The translations under genes were made by a program, and so were the position numbers. A stretch of DNA of 64,000 nucleotides, from contig NZ_JBJMAW010000003.1 of the NCBI RefSeq assembly GCF_046600735.1, positions 1-64,000 of the forward strand. Direction: 5' to 3'. Positions 53,797-63,222 of this stretch are shown piece after piece. The notes under the pieces were generated by a model, which saw only the letters and a list, made by a program, of their open reading frames with translations, did no database searches and was not told where the DNA came from. The stretch's first letter is position 1; the number at the start of each line of letters is the position of its first letter. The DNA is from Novilysobacter_A longmucuonensis (GTDB taxonomy: Bacteria > Pseudomonadota > Gammaproteobacteria > Xanthomonadales > Xanthomonadaceae).

Positions 53797-55365
53797 TTAC
53801 AGGGTCGGGCCCTGCTCGTAGATATCCTGCTCGCCGTTGCTGTCGGCGTCGGTCAGGTTGGTGACCGTGCCGTCGGTGGCGTTGCGGTTGAGGCTCTGCA
53901 CCATCATGCCGTCGAACTCGCCGGTGACGTCGGCGCGCCACTTGCCGGCGCCGTCGCCCCATGCGCCGGTCAGGCCCTTGCCCGCGTTGCCGTTCTCCAG
54001 GTCCTCGGAGTTCAGCTGCTGGGAGGCACCCGCCGCGAGGGTGAAGGTGATCGCGCCGTCGGCCGCGTTGCCGGCGTCGTCGATACCGGTGATGGTGACC
54101 AGACCGGCGGTGTCGCCCGGATTGATCACGCGGATGAACGACTGTGCGGTGGTGTTGCCGGCCGGGTTGATGTGGTAGACGTCGACCACCGAGCCGTTGT
54201 ACTGCAGCGGCAGCAGCGAGCAGGCCTGACCACTGATTTCGATCTCGGTGCCACGGTTGAAGGTGGTGGTGGCGGACACGGTGGTGGCGTCGATCACCAC
54301 TTCATTGCCGTCCGGGACTTCGGCGCAGACGTCCACGCTGAACCCGGCGGCGGTGGCGCCGGCGTCGGCACCGGTGAAGTTGAAGGTCACGGTGTTGTTG
54401 GTGGTGTCCACCACGCCGAAGCCGGGGCCCGGAGGCGCGGTCGCGCCGCCCAGTGCGCTGACGCAGGCGTTCGTCGACAGGGCCACGAGGCGGGTGGAGT
54501 TGTCCGCGCCCTCGATCGGAGCAAACGCCGAGAAGTCACCCTGCAGCACGACAGTGAACTCGTCGGTGGCTTCATACGCGAAGCTGTCGAAGCCCGTTGC
54601 GGCGCCGACGACAACCTGGCCCAGGTTGATGAGCCCATCGTTCGCCGTACCGATTTCGCCGGTGGTGGTGAAGAAGGTCTTCGGACCCTGGGTCGCGGTG
54701 GTGCCGACGTCGATGCGGGTGGCGGTGTCGCCGGTGGTGGCATCGCAGCTCAGCTCCACCGGGTCGCCGGACTCGAGCAGCGCGACGATCTCGGTGCCCA
54801 TGATCTGCGAGGCGGTCACCGGATCGACGAACTGTACCGAGGCCGACACGGTGGCGCCTTCGGTCTGCAGCGCGGTCAGGTTCTGCAGGGCCTGGCCTGC
54901 TGCCGGGGTCACCGTGCCTGCGCCGTCGGTGGTTTCGTCGGTACCGCCTACGATCGTCAACACCATGCCCTGCGAGAGCGCGCTGTCCGTGGCGGCCGGG
55001 TCCATGTTGACCACCAGGAAGCCATCACCGGCGGTGCCGCCGGCGGCGACCGATGCGGTCCATCCGCCCTGCTCAAGCAGGTCGGTATCGACAATGGTGC
55101 GACCGAACTGGGCGCCGTCCCGCAGCGTGTAGCGAATGGTGAAGCCGGTGGTGCGGCCGAGGATCAGGTCGGAGGCCTCGAGATCGATCTCGACGTTCTG
55201 GCTGACGTTGACGACGCTGGTGGCATCTGTGACTTCAGCGGTGGCGACCATTTCCGGCTCGTCATCGCTGTTGGTCTGGACGGTGTAGGCGGCGGCGGTG
55301 GCCACCATGCCCAGACCGGCCACCAGGGCCAGGGTCAGGGCATTTTTCTTGTTGAGGATGGACAT
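53797..55365 (-). CDS. Large secreted acidic protein, candidate surface-layer-like protein
   Basis: 522 aa. Basic N-terminus and signal peptide (about 1-26, ATAAA). The mature protein is Thr/Ala/Gly/Val-rich and acidic, poor in Lys and Arg, with only a few cysteines (CDATTGD, NACVS, DVCAE, QACSL), and reads as beta-sandwich domains throughout. The C-terminal 130 residues (SFIRVINPGDTAGLVTITGIDDAGN..., then NSEDLENGN, GLTGAWGDGAGKWRADV) match a widespread beta domain found at the end of many exported proteins. AAGGAG precedes the start by 10 nt. A strong terminator and long leader suggest high expression. The adjacent type II secretion operon may export it. No enzymatic motif seen. Confidence 0.85.
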   Translation of the reverse strand: MSILNKKNALTLALVAGLGMVATAAAYTVQTNSDDEPEMVATAEVTDATSVVNVSQNVEIDLEASDLILGRTTGFTIRYTLRDGAQFGRTIVDTDLLEQGGWTASVAAGGTAGDGFLVVNMDPAATDSALSQGMVLTIVGGTDETTDGAGTVTPAAGQALQNLTALQTEGATVSASVQFVDPVTASQIMGTEIVALLESGDPVELSCDATTGDTATRIDVGTTATQGPKTFFTTTGEIGTANDGLINLGQVVVGAATGFDSFAYEATDEFTVVLQGDFSAFAPIEGADNSTRLVALSTNACVSALGGATAPPGPGFGVVDTTNNTVTFNFTGADAGATAAGFSVDVCAEVPDGNEVVIDATTVSATTTFNRGTEIEISGQACSLLPLQYNGSVVDVYHINPAGNTTAQSFIRVINPGDTAGLVTITGIDDAGNAADGAITFTLAAGASQQLNSEDLENGNAGKGLTGAWGDGAGKWRADVTGEFDGMMVQSLNRNATDGTVTNLTDADSNGEQDIYEQGPTL

Positions 55366-56164
55366 GTTGATCTAACTCCTTAAGGATTGATTTGTCTTGC
55401 AACTCGAACTGGATGCACTGCTGCGTCGCCTGGTACCAGAAAGCGGACAGCTTTTGGCAAACAGCTTCCAAGGCATGCACAGGACGATCTTGAGGAAACG
55501 TACCCGTGCCAATATCAATCGGAACGCACCTGGGAGATCAAGCTGCCGGCGAAAGCTAACCCAGCGTTAATGTTCCGTCAATCGTTCTTTTCTTAACGGT
55601 TTCCAATGTCAAGTGGTGGTCACGCTTTGCTTCAGCGCAGGGACTGGAGCCGTGACCTGTGGCCGGCTGCAGCGGTCGCTCACCAAGGACGAGGGGCCGA
55701 CCGCAGATGCCATTGTCCGACATCCTCGATGACGATTGCGTGGCGCATCGGCGTTGTCCGCGCATTCGCTGGGTCTGGCAGTGCGCGCGTGCACCGCTGC
55801 GGTGTGCCAATCGGATGCGGCGTTCACCCGCACGGGGACCCCTTAGTAATGTCGAGCGTGCGGAAGTGAACCGCCAGTGCAGCGGCAGACAGGCGTGAGT
55901 GCGCCGCCACGCCCCGGCGCGGGTTTACACTGCGCTCCCGCCCGCACGGGCAGCGCGTGTCGCCGACATGCGCTGATGCGAAGGCTTCTGGAGGTCGCGT
56001 GCCGTCCTGTTCCATTGCTGCCAAGGCCAGCCGTCTGCGCCGTGATCGGTTCGTCGCGCCCCGGATAGGGCGCGGAGTCGGCCGGCCATGGCGGCCGCTG
56101 TCGGCCATGATGGCAGTGCCATCCGCGCTGTGTACATCCGCGGCGCCCGAGGAGGGAGTTGCCC
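55366..56164. promoter_or_regulatory. Divergent regulatory region between the surface protein and gspE
   Basis: About 800 bases without a credible gene. The half next to the surface protein (55380-55610) is visibly less GC-rich than the rest of the window. On the minus strand TTGACG (55576-55581) and TTAGCT (55554-55559), 16 bp apart, could be a promoter with a leader of about 180 nt; a second TTGACA at 55607 lacks a -10. Short ORFs in the other half show no conserved features. Confidence 0.45.
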
Positions 56165-57874
56165 ATGTCGGCTGAACCCGATGCACTGCAGGCAGCGCTG
56201 CCGGACGCTGCTGGCGACTTGCTGGGGCAGATGCTGCTGAACGCCGGGATGATCGGTGGCGCCGACCTGGAGCGGGCATTGACCCTGCAGTCGCGCATCG
56301 GTGGCCGGCTGGGCAGCGTGTTGATGCGGATCGGTGCGCTCAGCGAGGACAACCTGCTGCAGACGCTGCAGACGCAGCTGGACTTGCCCCTGATGGGCGC
56401 GGACCTGCCCGCACCCGACGAGGACGCCGTGCGCGTTGCCGCTGCGCTGGCACCGGCCGGGCTGGAATGGTTGCTGGACCTGCAGGCGCTGCTGTGGTCG
56501 GTGGATGATGTCCTGTATTGCGCCGCGCGCGACCCGCTGCAGCCGTCGCTGCGCGAGGCGATGCGCCATGCCCTCCCGGGGCGTGCGGTCCAGTATTGCC
56601 TGTGCCGGGCGCAGGACCTGGAGCGCATGCTCGATGCGCTGGCGCAGCGCGGCGGCCTGGACGGCCACGACGGCAGTGACGTGCAGCACCTGCGCGAGAT
56701 GGCCGAGGAAGCGCCGGTGGTCGAGCTGGTCAACAACCTGATGGCGCAGGCGGTGGAGCAGCGCGCTTCGGACATCCATCTCGAGCCGGAGGAGCGCCAG
56801 TTCGCGGTGCGCTTCCGCATCGACGGCGTGTTGCATTCGCGCCTGCAACTGCCGCGCGACCGGTTCGACGCGGTGGCCTCGCGGCTCAAGCTGATTTCGG
56901 GCATGGACATCGCCGAGCGCCGGCTCCCGCAGGACGGGCGCATGTCGACCCGCGTGGGTGGCCAGGAGATGGACATCCGCGTGTCGGCGCTGCCGGGCGT
57001 GCATGGCGAGTCGATGGTGATGCGCCTGCTGCCCAAGGAGCGCAAGGAGCTGCGGCTGGAGCGGCTGGGCTTCGAGGCCGACCACCTGGCGATGATGCGC
57101 GGCTGGACCGCCGAGGCCAATGGCATCGTGCTGGTGACCGGCCCGACCGGCTCGGGCAAGTCGACCACTTTGTACGGTGCGCTGGCGGCGGCCAACGACG
57201 GCTTCAAGAAGATCATCACGGTCGAGGATCCGGTCGAGTTCCAGTTGCCGGCGATCACCCAGATCCAGGCGCATCCGGAGATAGGCCTGACCTTCGCCAA
57301 CGCGCTGCGCTCGATCCTGCGCCAGGATCCGGACGTGATCATGATCGGCGAGATCCGCGACCTGGAGACCGCCCAGATCGCGGTGCAGGCCGCGCTGACC
57401 GGCCACCTAGTGCTGTCCACCCTGCATACCAATGATGCGATCAGCGCTTTCACCCGGCTGATCGACATGGGGGTGGAGCCGTTCCTGGTGGCGACCCCGA
57501 TCCGCGCGGTGCAGGCGCAGCGCCTGGTACGCCGGTTGTGCTCGTGCGCACGGAGTGGACATGTCCCGGCGCACCTGCAGGCCGAGGCGGAGCGCTTCGC
57601 CGACTCGGTCCTGCCCGGGCAGGCGCCGGCATGGAAGGAGGCGACCGGGTGCGCGCAATGCCTGAATACCGGCTACCGCGGACGCCTGGGCATCTACGAG
57701 ATGATCCCGGTCTCCGAGCAGATGCAGCACCTGATCGTCAGCGGCGCGAGCGTCAATGACATGAAGGCGCTCGCGCGTTCGGAGGGCCACCGGTTCCTGC
57801 GCGATGACGGCCTGCTGAAAGCCTGGCAGGGCCTGACCACGGTCGAGGAAGTGCTGCGCGTCACCGGCAGCTGA
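56165..57874 (+). CDS. gspE: Type II secretion ATPase GspE (XpsE-like)
   Basis: 569 aa. AGGAGGGAG precedes the ATG by 6 nt. N-terminal MshEN-type domain (about 1-150), then the AAA-like core: Walker A GPTGSGKST (326-334), Asp box VEDPVEFQL, Walker B VIMIGEIRDLETAQIA and His box GHLVLSTLHTND. Powers assembly of the pseudopilus. The zinc-binding element is altered: the first pair reads CSC instead of CxxC, the second is CAQC. First gene of an E-F-G-H-I-J-K-L-M operon; gspC is absent from this position, as in Xanthomonas xps. Confidence 0.95.
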   Translation: MSAEPDALQAALPDAAGDLLGQMLLNAGMIGGADLERALTLQSRIGGRLGSVLMRIGALSEDNLLQTLQTQLDLPLMGADLPAPDEDAVRVAAALAPAGLEWLLDLQALLWSVDDVLYCAARDPLQPSLREAMRHALPGRAVQYCLCRAQDLERMLDALAQRGGLDGHDGSDVQHLREMAEEAPVVELVNNLMAQAVEQRASDIHLEPEERQFAVRFRIDGVLHSRLQLPRDRFDAVASRLKLISGMDIAERRLPQDGRMSTRVGGQEMDIRVSALPGVHGESMVMRLLPKERKELRLERLGFEADHLAMMRGWTAEANGIVLVTGPTGSGKSTTLYGALAAANDGFKKIITVEDPVEFQLPAITQIQAHPEIGLTFANALRSILRQDPDVIMIGEIRDLETAQIAVQAALTGHLVLSTLHTNDAISAFTRLIDMGVEPFLVATPIRAVQAQRLVRRLCSCARSGHVPAHLQAEAERFADSVLPGQAPAWKEATGCAQCLNTGYRGRLGIYEMIPVSEQMQHLIVSGASVNDMKALARSEGHRFLRDDGLLKAWQGLTTVEEVLRVTGS

Positions 57875-57882
57875 GGCCCCGC

Positions 57883-59082
57883 ATGCCCCGATTCCTCTAC
57901 GAAGCAGTCACCGCCGACGGCCAGGACATGTCGGGGGTGTTGCGCGCCAGCAGCGAACGCGAGGCCGCGCGATCGCTGGAGCGGCGCGGGCTGGTGCTGC
58001 TGGCGTTGCGCCCGGGCGAGGCGGGGTCGGGCGGGAAGCAGCGAAGCCGGCGGCTGAAGGATGCCGATGTGATCCTGGCGTTCCAGGAACTGGCGACGAT
58101 GCTGACTTCCGGCGTGTCGATTGCCGACGCGGTGGGTTCACAGGCAGTGTCGGCGCACCATCCGCGCATCGTCGAGGCATTTACGGTGATGTCGCGCGGG
58201 CTGCAGCGCGGGCAACCGTTCTCGGCGACGCTGGTCGACAGCGGCCTGCCGTTGCCCGACTACGTGCTGCAGCTGGCGCGCGCCGGCGAGCTGAGTGGTG
58301 AGCTGGGGCGCGCCCTGGCCGATGCCGGCGCGCAGATGGAGTACGAGCAGAACCTGCGCACCGAGATCCGCAATGCGCTGATCTATCCATGCGTGCTGGT
58401 GCTGGCGGGCGCGGCGGCGGTGGCGCTGATGTTCGTGTTCGTGGTGCCCAAGTTCGCCTCGCTGCTGGACCGCGCCGAGGACCTGCCGTTCCTGGCGTGG
58501 ATGGTGCTGGGCGTGGGCACCTGGACCCGCGAGAACTTCGCGCTGCTGGTGCTGGGGACGGCAGCGGCGGCGGTTGCGGCGGTCGCGCTCATGCGTCGGC
58601 CCGGCGCGCGCAGCGCGATGGTCGACCGGCTGGCGCGATTGCCGCTGGTCGGGCCCTGGCTGGTGGAGTCCGATACCGCTCGCTGGGCCAAGGTGCTGGC
58701 GGCGCTGCTGGGCAACCGGGTGCCGCTGATGCGCGCGCTGGAGCTGGGCCAGGCCGGGCTGCAGATCCCGTCGCGGCGTGCGCGCATGAATGAAGTCACC
58801 CGCGCGGTGCGCGGCGGCAGCACGCTGGCCAATGCTCTGGAGGAGCATGACGCATTGACCGCCACCGGCTACAACCTGGTGCGGGTCGGCGAGCGCACCG
58901 GCAAGCTGGCGGGGATGCTGGAATCGCTTGCACGGTTGTACGCCGAGGCTGGACGCACCCGCATGAAGCGGATGTTGATCCTGATTGAACCAATCGCAAT
59001 CCTGGTGATCGGAAGCATGATCGGCACCATCATCCTGGGCGTGATCCTGGCAATCACCAGTGCCAACGACCTGGCCATCTGA
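57883..59082 (+). CDS. gspF: Type II secretion inner-membrane platform protein GspF
   Basis: 399 aa, eight bases after gspE. Two homologous T2SSF domains, each a six-helix bundle with FQELATMLTSGVSIADAV (first) and WAKVLAALLGNRVPLMRALEL (second), and three membrane helices (about 165-188, 215-237, 365-390). Couples GspE to the pseudopilus. Confidence 0.96.
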   Translation: MPRFLYEAVTADGQDMSGVLRASSEREAARSLERRGLVLLALRPGEAGSGGKQRSRRLKDADVILAFQELATMLTSGVSIADAVGSQAVSAHHPRIVEAFTVMSRGLQRGQPFSATLVDSGLPLPDYVLQLARAGELSGELGRALADAGAQMEYEQNLRTEIRNALIYPCVLVLAGAAAVALMFVFVVPKFASLLDRAEDLPFLAWMVLGVGTWTRENFALLVLGTAAAAVAAVALMRRPGARSAMVDRLARLPLVGPWLVESDTARWAKVLAALLGNRVPLMRALELGQAGLQIPSRRARMNEVTRAVRGGSTLANALEEHDALTATGYNLVRVGERTGKLAGMLESLARLYAEAGRTRMKRMLILIEPIAILVIGSMIGTIILGVILAITSANDLAI

Positions 59083-59095
59083 AGAGGCATCCGCT

Positions 59096-59569
59096 ATGCA
59101 ACATGGGATTTTTCCGCAACGTCGACCCGGTCCGGGGCGCGGCGCACGCCAGTCCGGCTTCACCCTGCTGGAGATGATCGTGGTGCTGGTCATCATCGGC
59201 CTGATCATGGGCCTGGTCGGGCCGCGCCTGTTCGGGCAGGCCGACAAGGCCAAGGTGCAGGCCGCCGATACCCAGATCAAGATGCTCGGCGGTGCGTTGC
59301 AGACCATGCGGCTGGACATCGGCCGGCTGCCCGACCAGGGCGAGGGGCTGGGGCTGCTGGTCAACCGGCCGACCGAGGAGCGCGCCGCCCGCAACTGGTC
59401 CGGCCCGTACCTCAGCGACGGCGTGCCGCCGGATCCATGGGGCAATGCCTATCAGTACGCGCCGGTCGCGACCGACGGCCGGCCTTTCGCGTTGTATTCG
59501 TTCGGTGCCGACGGCCAACCCGGCGGCGAGGGCTTCGATGCCGACGTCGGCTACATTCCCGAGCGCTGA
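59096..59569 (+). CDS. gspG: Major pseudopilin GspG
   Basis: 157 aa. Prepilin cleavage after Gly21 (RQSG|FTLLEMIVVLVIIGLI), with Glu at +5. The C-terminal DPWGNAYQY and GADGQPGGEG(F)DADV are GspG marks, the latter near the calcium site. GAAGAGG precedes the start. Main subunit of the pseudopilus. Confidence 0.96.
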   Translation: MQHGIFPQRRPGPGRGARQSGFTLLEMIVVLVIIGLIMGLVGPRLFGQADKAKVQAADTQIKMLGGALQTMRLDIGRLPDQGEGLGLLVNRPTEERAARNWSGPYLSDGVPPDPWGNAYQYAPVATDGRPFALYSFGADGQPGGEGFDADVGYIPER

Positions 59570-59978
59570 CGCCACGGCAGCATCGCCGGCCGGCGGCTTC
59601 ACGCTGCTGGAACTGATCGTGGTGCTGTCGATCCTGGGGCTGGTGACCGCAATGACGGCGCCGGCGGTGCTGCAGGGCATCGCCAGTTGGGAGCGCCAGG
59701 CGCAGGTGGACGTGCTGGTCGAGCAGGTCCGAGGCCTGCCCAGCCAGGCCCGCGGCAGCGGCCGCGCGATCGAGATCAGCAACGCCGCGCTGGTTTCGGA
59801 CGCGCCGCCGCTGCTGGCCGGAGACGGCTGGGAGCTGTCGGTGCCGACGCCATGGCGGGTACAGGCCAACGGCATCTGCGAGACCGGCATGCTGGTGCTG
59901 CGCCACCCCAGCGGGCGCGAGCACGCGCTGCAGGTGCGCGCGCCCTTCTGCGACCTGCGGGTCGGCGACCAGGAATAG
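59538..59978 (+). CDS. gspH: Minor pseudopilin GspH
   Basis: 146 aa. The ATG at 59538 lies inside gspG (32-nt overlap); cleavage after Gly20 (PAGG|FTLLELIVVLSILGLV). Overlap and GGCGAGG upstream support coupled translation. C-terminus short and beta-rich, as in GspH. Confidence 0.88.
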   Translation: MPTSATFPSADATAASPAGGFTLLELIVVLSILGLVTAMTAPAVLQGIASWERQAQVDVLVEQVRGLPSQARGSGRAIEISNAALVSDAPPLLAGDGWELSVPTPWRVQANGICETGMLVLRHPSGREHALQVRAPFCDLRVGDQE

Positions 59979-59980
59979 CG

Positions 59981-60409
59981 ATGCCGCCCGTGCGAGCTCG
60001 AGCCGCAGACGGATTCACCCTGCTGGAAGCCATTGTCGCCATGGTGATCTTCAGCATGGGCGCGATGGCCCTATACGCCTGGCTCGGCGCTAACCTGCTG
60101 ACCCTGCAGCGGGTATCGGAGCGCCGCGCCACCGTGACCCTGGTCAGCTCGGCGCTCGATGCGGTGCGGCGCGTCAATCCGATGGAGACCCCGCGCGGGC
60201 GTCGCGACTATGGCGACATCGAAGTGGAATGGGACTCCGAGCCGGTCGAGCCGCCGCGCGACTCGGTGACCCAGGTCGGCCTGCCCAACCTGTTCTCGGT
60301 CGGTTTGTACGACATGCAGGTCCGGGTCCTGCGCGACGGCGAGGAGGTGCACCGCTTCAACGTGCGTCAGCTGGGCCATGACCAGGTGCGCGAGATGGGC
60401 GTGGAATGA
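59981..60409 (+). CDS. gspI: Minor pseudopilin GspI
   Basis: 142 aa. Short leader cleaved after Gly11 (AADG|FTLLEAIVAMVIFSMG). Starts two bases after the gspH stop and overlaps gspJ at its end (ATGATGG). Forms the pseudopilus tip with GspJ and GspK. Confidence 0.9.
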   Translation: MPPVRARAADGFTLLEAIVAMVIFSMGAMALYAWLGANLLTLQRVSERRATVTLVSSALDAVRRVNPMETPRGRRDYGDIEVEWDSEPVEPPRDSVTQVGLPNLFSVGLYDMQVRVLRDGEEVHRFNVRQLGHDQVREMGVE

Positions 60410-61101
60410 TGGGAAGCTCACGCAACCACCCGGTCTACCCGATAGCAGACAGTGCCTGCGCGGCGGCCCTTGTTGGCGATGCAATGGCAGGCGAACTGGC
60501 GCTGCGCCGGCGCAGCCGCGCCAGCCGCAGTTTCGGCTTCACCTTGATGGAGACGCTGGTGATGCTGGTGCTGGTGTCGCTCTCGGTGCTGCTGATGTTC
60601 CAGATGCTCGGGGCCTACCGGATCGCCCGCGAGCGCGCCGCGGCACAGGCCGGCGACATCGATCGCCAGGCATTGTTCGACGCCTGGTTCCTGGAGAGCG
60701 TGCGCGGCCTGCACGCGCTCGAGGACGCGCCGCTGGAGGGGGGCGCGAGCGGGTTCTCGGCAGTCACGCTCAATCCTCTGTACGGCTCGCCCGGCGCACC
60801 GACCCCGATCAGCTGGGAGCTGGTCGCGCAAGCGGGCGCCGATACCATGGTGCGTTATCACGAGGACGGCGAGCAGCGCTGGCAGCTGCCGCTTCGCGAT
60901 GGTCAGCCGGGCCGTTTCGCGTTCGTCGATTCGCAGGGCGGATTGCACGATTCCTGGCCGCCGGAACAGGGCATGCAGGACGCCCTGCCGGCTTCGGTCG
61001 CATTGCTGAGCGGTGCCGGCACCGAAGCCCGGCTGCGCCTGGCTTCGGTGCGTGGGCCGCTGCAGCCGCAGGTCGTGCCCTTCCAACTGGAGCAGGAATG
61101 A
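60406..61101 (+). CDS. gspJ: Minor pseudopilin GspJ
   Basis: 231 aa from the overlapping ATG at 60406. The prepilin site SFG|FTLMETLVMLVLVSL is 44 residues in, an unusually long leader; an internal ATG at 60484 would give an 18-residue leader (MAGELALRRRSRASRSFG) but has a weaker ribosome-binding site. The body matches the GspJ layout of the tip complex. Confidence 0.85.
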   Translation: MMGSSRNHPVYPIADSACAAALVGDAMAGELALRRRSRASRSFGFTLMETLVMLVLVSLSVLLMFQMLGAYRIARERAAAQAGDIDRQALFDAWFLESVRGLHALEDAPLEGGASGFSAVTLNPLYGSPGAPTPISWELVAQAGADTMVRYHEDGEQRWQLPLRDGQPGRFAFVDSQGGLHDSWPPEQGMQDALPASVALLSGAGTEARLRLASVRGPLQPQVVPFQLEQE

Positions 61102-62195
61102 CCGGCGCGGCAGTATCGGGCGTGCCCGTAAGCGGCGGCAGGGTCGGCAACGGCTTCGTGCTGATCATGGTGCTGGCGATACTGGTGATCCTGTCGCTGC
61201 TCGCCTCGACCGTGGCGGTGATCAGCCAGCGTCTGCGCGAGGAACAACTGCAGCGCCAGCGTCAGCTGCAGGCGCAGATCGACATGGCCAGCACCCGCGC
61301 CACGGTGCTGTACCTGCTGGCCAGCCAGCGGATGACCTTCGGCGGGGTGACGGTGGATGAGCGCGTGGTGTTGAGCGCCGACGAGCGGGTCAGCCAGCGC
61401 GGCGAGGATGAGCTGATTTCGCTGATGCCGGTGGGCAACGAGCTCGCGTTGGAGGGTAGCCCCTACAGCGGCTTGGGCGACATCGCGTTCGCGCTGCAGG
61501 ATGACCGCGGGCTGCTGGGCATCAACTGGACGTCGCCGGCGATGCTCCAGGGCCTGGTGGCGCAAGCCGAGGGGGACAGCCCGGCGGTGGCCACCTTGCA
61601 GAACCTGTTGCTCGACTACCAGGATGCCGACGACCTGTATCGCCTCAACAGCGCCGAGCGCGAGCAGTACCAGAGCGAGGGCCGGGCGCCGCCGAGCAAC
61701 CGGGTGCTGGCCACACCGATGGAGTTGCGGCGCGTGATCGGCTGGGACGACGCGCTGGGCTTCCTCGACGATGCCGCGCTGAGCGACACGGTGACGGTCT
61801 CGCGCAATCCGAGGATCAACGTCAATACCGCGCCGCTGACGGTTTTGCAGGCATTGCCCGGGGTGGACGAGGCGATGGCGCAGCGGGTGGTCGACTACCG
61901 CAAGCTGCAGCCCTTCGTCAATCTGACCTCGTTCTACCAACTGCTCGGCACGATTCCGGCCGACGACGAACTCCTGTCGCTGTATCCTTCGCAATCGGGA
62001 ACGCTGAAGCTGTGGTCTCCCCTGGGCGGGACGGTGCAGGTGCTGCACTGGACGTTGACCCCGTACGATGACGGCGGCCGACCATGGCGCGAGGATTATG
62101 AATTCACCCTACCCCAAGACGGCACGTCTGCTGCGGCGCCTGCGCGCACGCCTGAAGCAGAGGTTTTCGCCGAGCCGGCTGCTCAGGCGCAGTGA
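61098..62195 (+). CDS. gspK: Minor pseudopilin GspK
   Basis: 365 aa, 4-nt overlap with gspJ. Cleavage after Gly19 (VGNG|FVLIMVLAILVILSLL); the +5 residue is not Glu, the known hallmark of GspK. Large globular domain with an inserted helix-hairpin-helix: INVNTAPLTVLQALPGVDEAMAQRVVDYR. Caps the pseudopilus. Confidence 0.93.
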   Translation: MTGAAVSGVPVSGGRVGNGFVLIMVLAILVILSLLASTVAVISQRLREEQLQRQRQLQAQIDMASTRATVLYLLASQRMTFGGVTVDERVVLSADERVSQRGEDELISLMPVGNELALEGSPYSGLGDIAFALQDDRGLLGINWTSPAMLQGLVAQAEGDSPAVATLQNLLLDYQDADDLYRLNSAEREQYQSEGRAPPSNRVLATPMELRRVIGWDDALGFLDDAALSDTVTVSRNPRINVNTAPLTVLQALPGVDEAMAQRVVDYRKLQPFVNLTSFYQLLGTIPADDELLSLYPSQSGTLKLWSPLGGTVQVLHWTLTPYDDGGRPWREDYEFTLPQDGTSAAAPARTPEAEVFAEPAAQAQ

Positions 62196-63222
62196 CGGGC
62201 TGGTGCAGCTGAGCGAAGGCGGCGGCGGCTCCGAGTGGGTGCTGGCGCGGGGGCTGTGCGCCTACACCCTGCTGGACGGCGCCGCGGTGCCGGTGGCCAA
62301 GCGTCGCGCCTACGCGGAGATGGCGATCCGACGCTGGTCGCCGTTCTCCGATCCGGGCTGGCACGTGGAATGGGTCGGCCAGCGCGCGATGGTCTGGGCC
62401 TGGTCGGAGGACCGGGTGCTGGCCTCCGGCGAGGAGGAGGCGCCGCTGGTGCCGCCGCTCAGGATCGTGCCCGAATCACTGCTGCGCGGTCAGGCGCAGG
62501 CCGAAGGGGCGGAACTGATCGCGCTGGACGAGGGCGTCGAAGGACGGATCTGGCGTGACCACGCACTGGTGGCGTCCGCGTGGTGGCCGCAGGCGCCCGA
62601 CGCGGGCGAGTGGAGCGGGCTGCTTCGTGGCGCCGGCATGAAGCCGGCCCCGGTGCCGCCGCCACTCGCCGCCGACCGCCTCAACGATCGGTCCTGGAGC
62701 CGTTCGGAAAGCCGCAACTGGGGCGAGCTGGCGTCGCGACATCGCAGTATCCTGGCGGCCACCGGGCTGGCGCTTGCCGCCGCGCTGGTGGCGGTGCCGC
62801 TGGCCGGTTCGCTGCGGCTGCTGGCAGCTACCTCGGCGGTCGAGGGCGATATCGCCTCGCAGGACGAAAGCCTTCAGCAGATCCTCGCCGCCCGCGAAAG
62901 CGCCGAGCGCGACCAGGCGGCCATCGATGCGCTGCTCGCGCTGCGACCGCCTGCGGGCCAGCTGCAACTGCTGTCGACGGTCATCGAGGCGGTTCCCGGC
63001 AGCAATTGGCAGATGCTGGAATGGCGCATGCCCGACCCTGACACCCTGGAGGTCGACCTGCGCATGCCGCGCCCGGACCCCAGGGCGCTGGTCGAGGCCT
63101 TCGAGCAGACCGGGCAGTTCCGCGACGTCGGCGTCGAGCTGAGCCGCTCGGCCGATGAGATCGGCGTGCGCGCCAGTATCGTGCGGCGCACCCCGCTCGA
63201 CGCCACGGACGCCGACCAATGA
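62098..63222 (+). CDS. gspL: Type II secretion protein GspL
   Basis: 374 aa. The ATG at 62098 lies 98 nt inside gspK (different frame), with GAGG upstream. Cytoplasmic actin-like N-terminal part (about 1-215), one membrane helix (about 225-247, ATGLALAAALVAVPLAG) and a periplasmic ferredoxin-like part. Links GspE to GspM. Confidence 0.85.
   Translation: MNSPYPKTARLLRRLRARLKQRFSPSRLLRRSDGLVQLSEGGGGSEWVLARGLCAYTLLDGAAVPVAKRRAYAEMAIRRWSPFSDPGWHVEWVGQRAMVWAWSEDRVLASGEEEAPLVPPLRIVPESLLRGQAQAEGAELIALDEGVEGRIWRDHALVASAWWPQAPDAGEWSGLLRGAGMKPAPVPPPLAADRLNDRSWSRSESRNWGELASRHRSILAATGLALAAALVAVPLAGSLRLLAATSAVEGDIASQDESLQQILAARESAERDQAAIDALLALRPPAGQLQLLSTVIEAVPGSNWQMLEWRMPDPDTLEVDLRMPRPDPRALVEAFEQTGQFRDVGVELSRSADEIGVRASIVRRTPLDATDADQ

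Noticed and set aside
55957..56175. 72-aa ORF upstream of gspE
   Set aside because: No ribosome-binding site, no conserved features, and it overlaps the well-supported gspE start.
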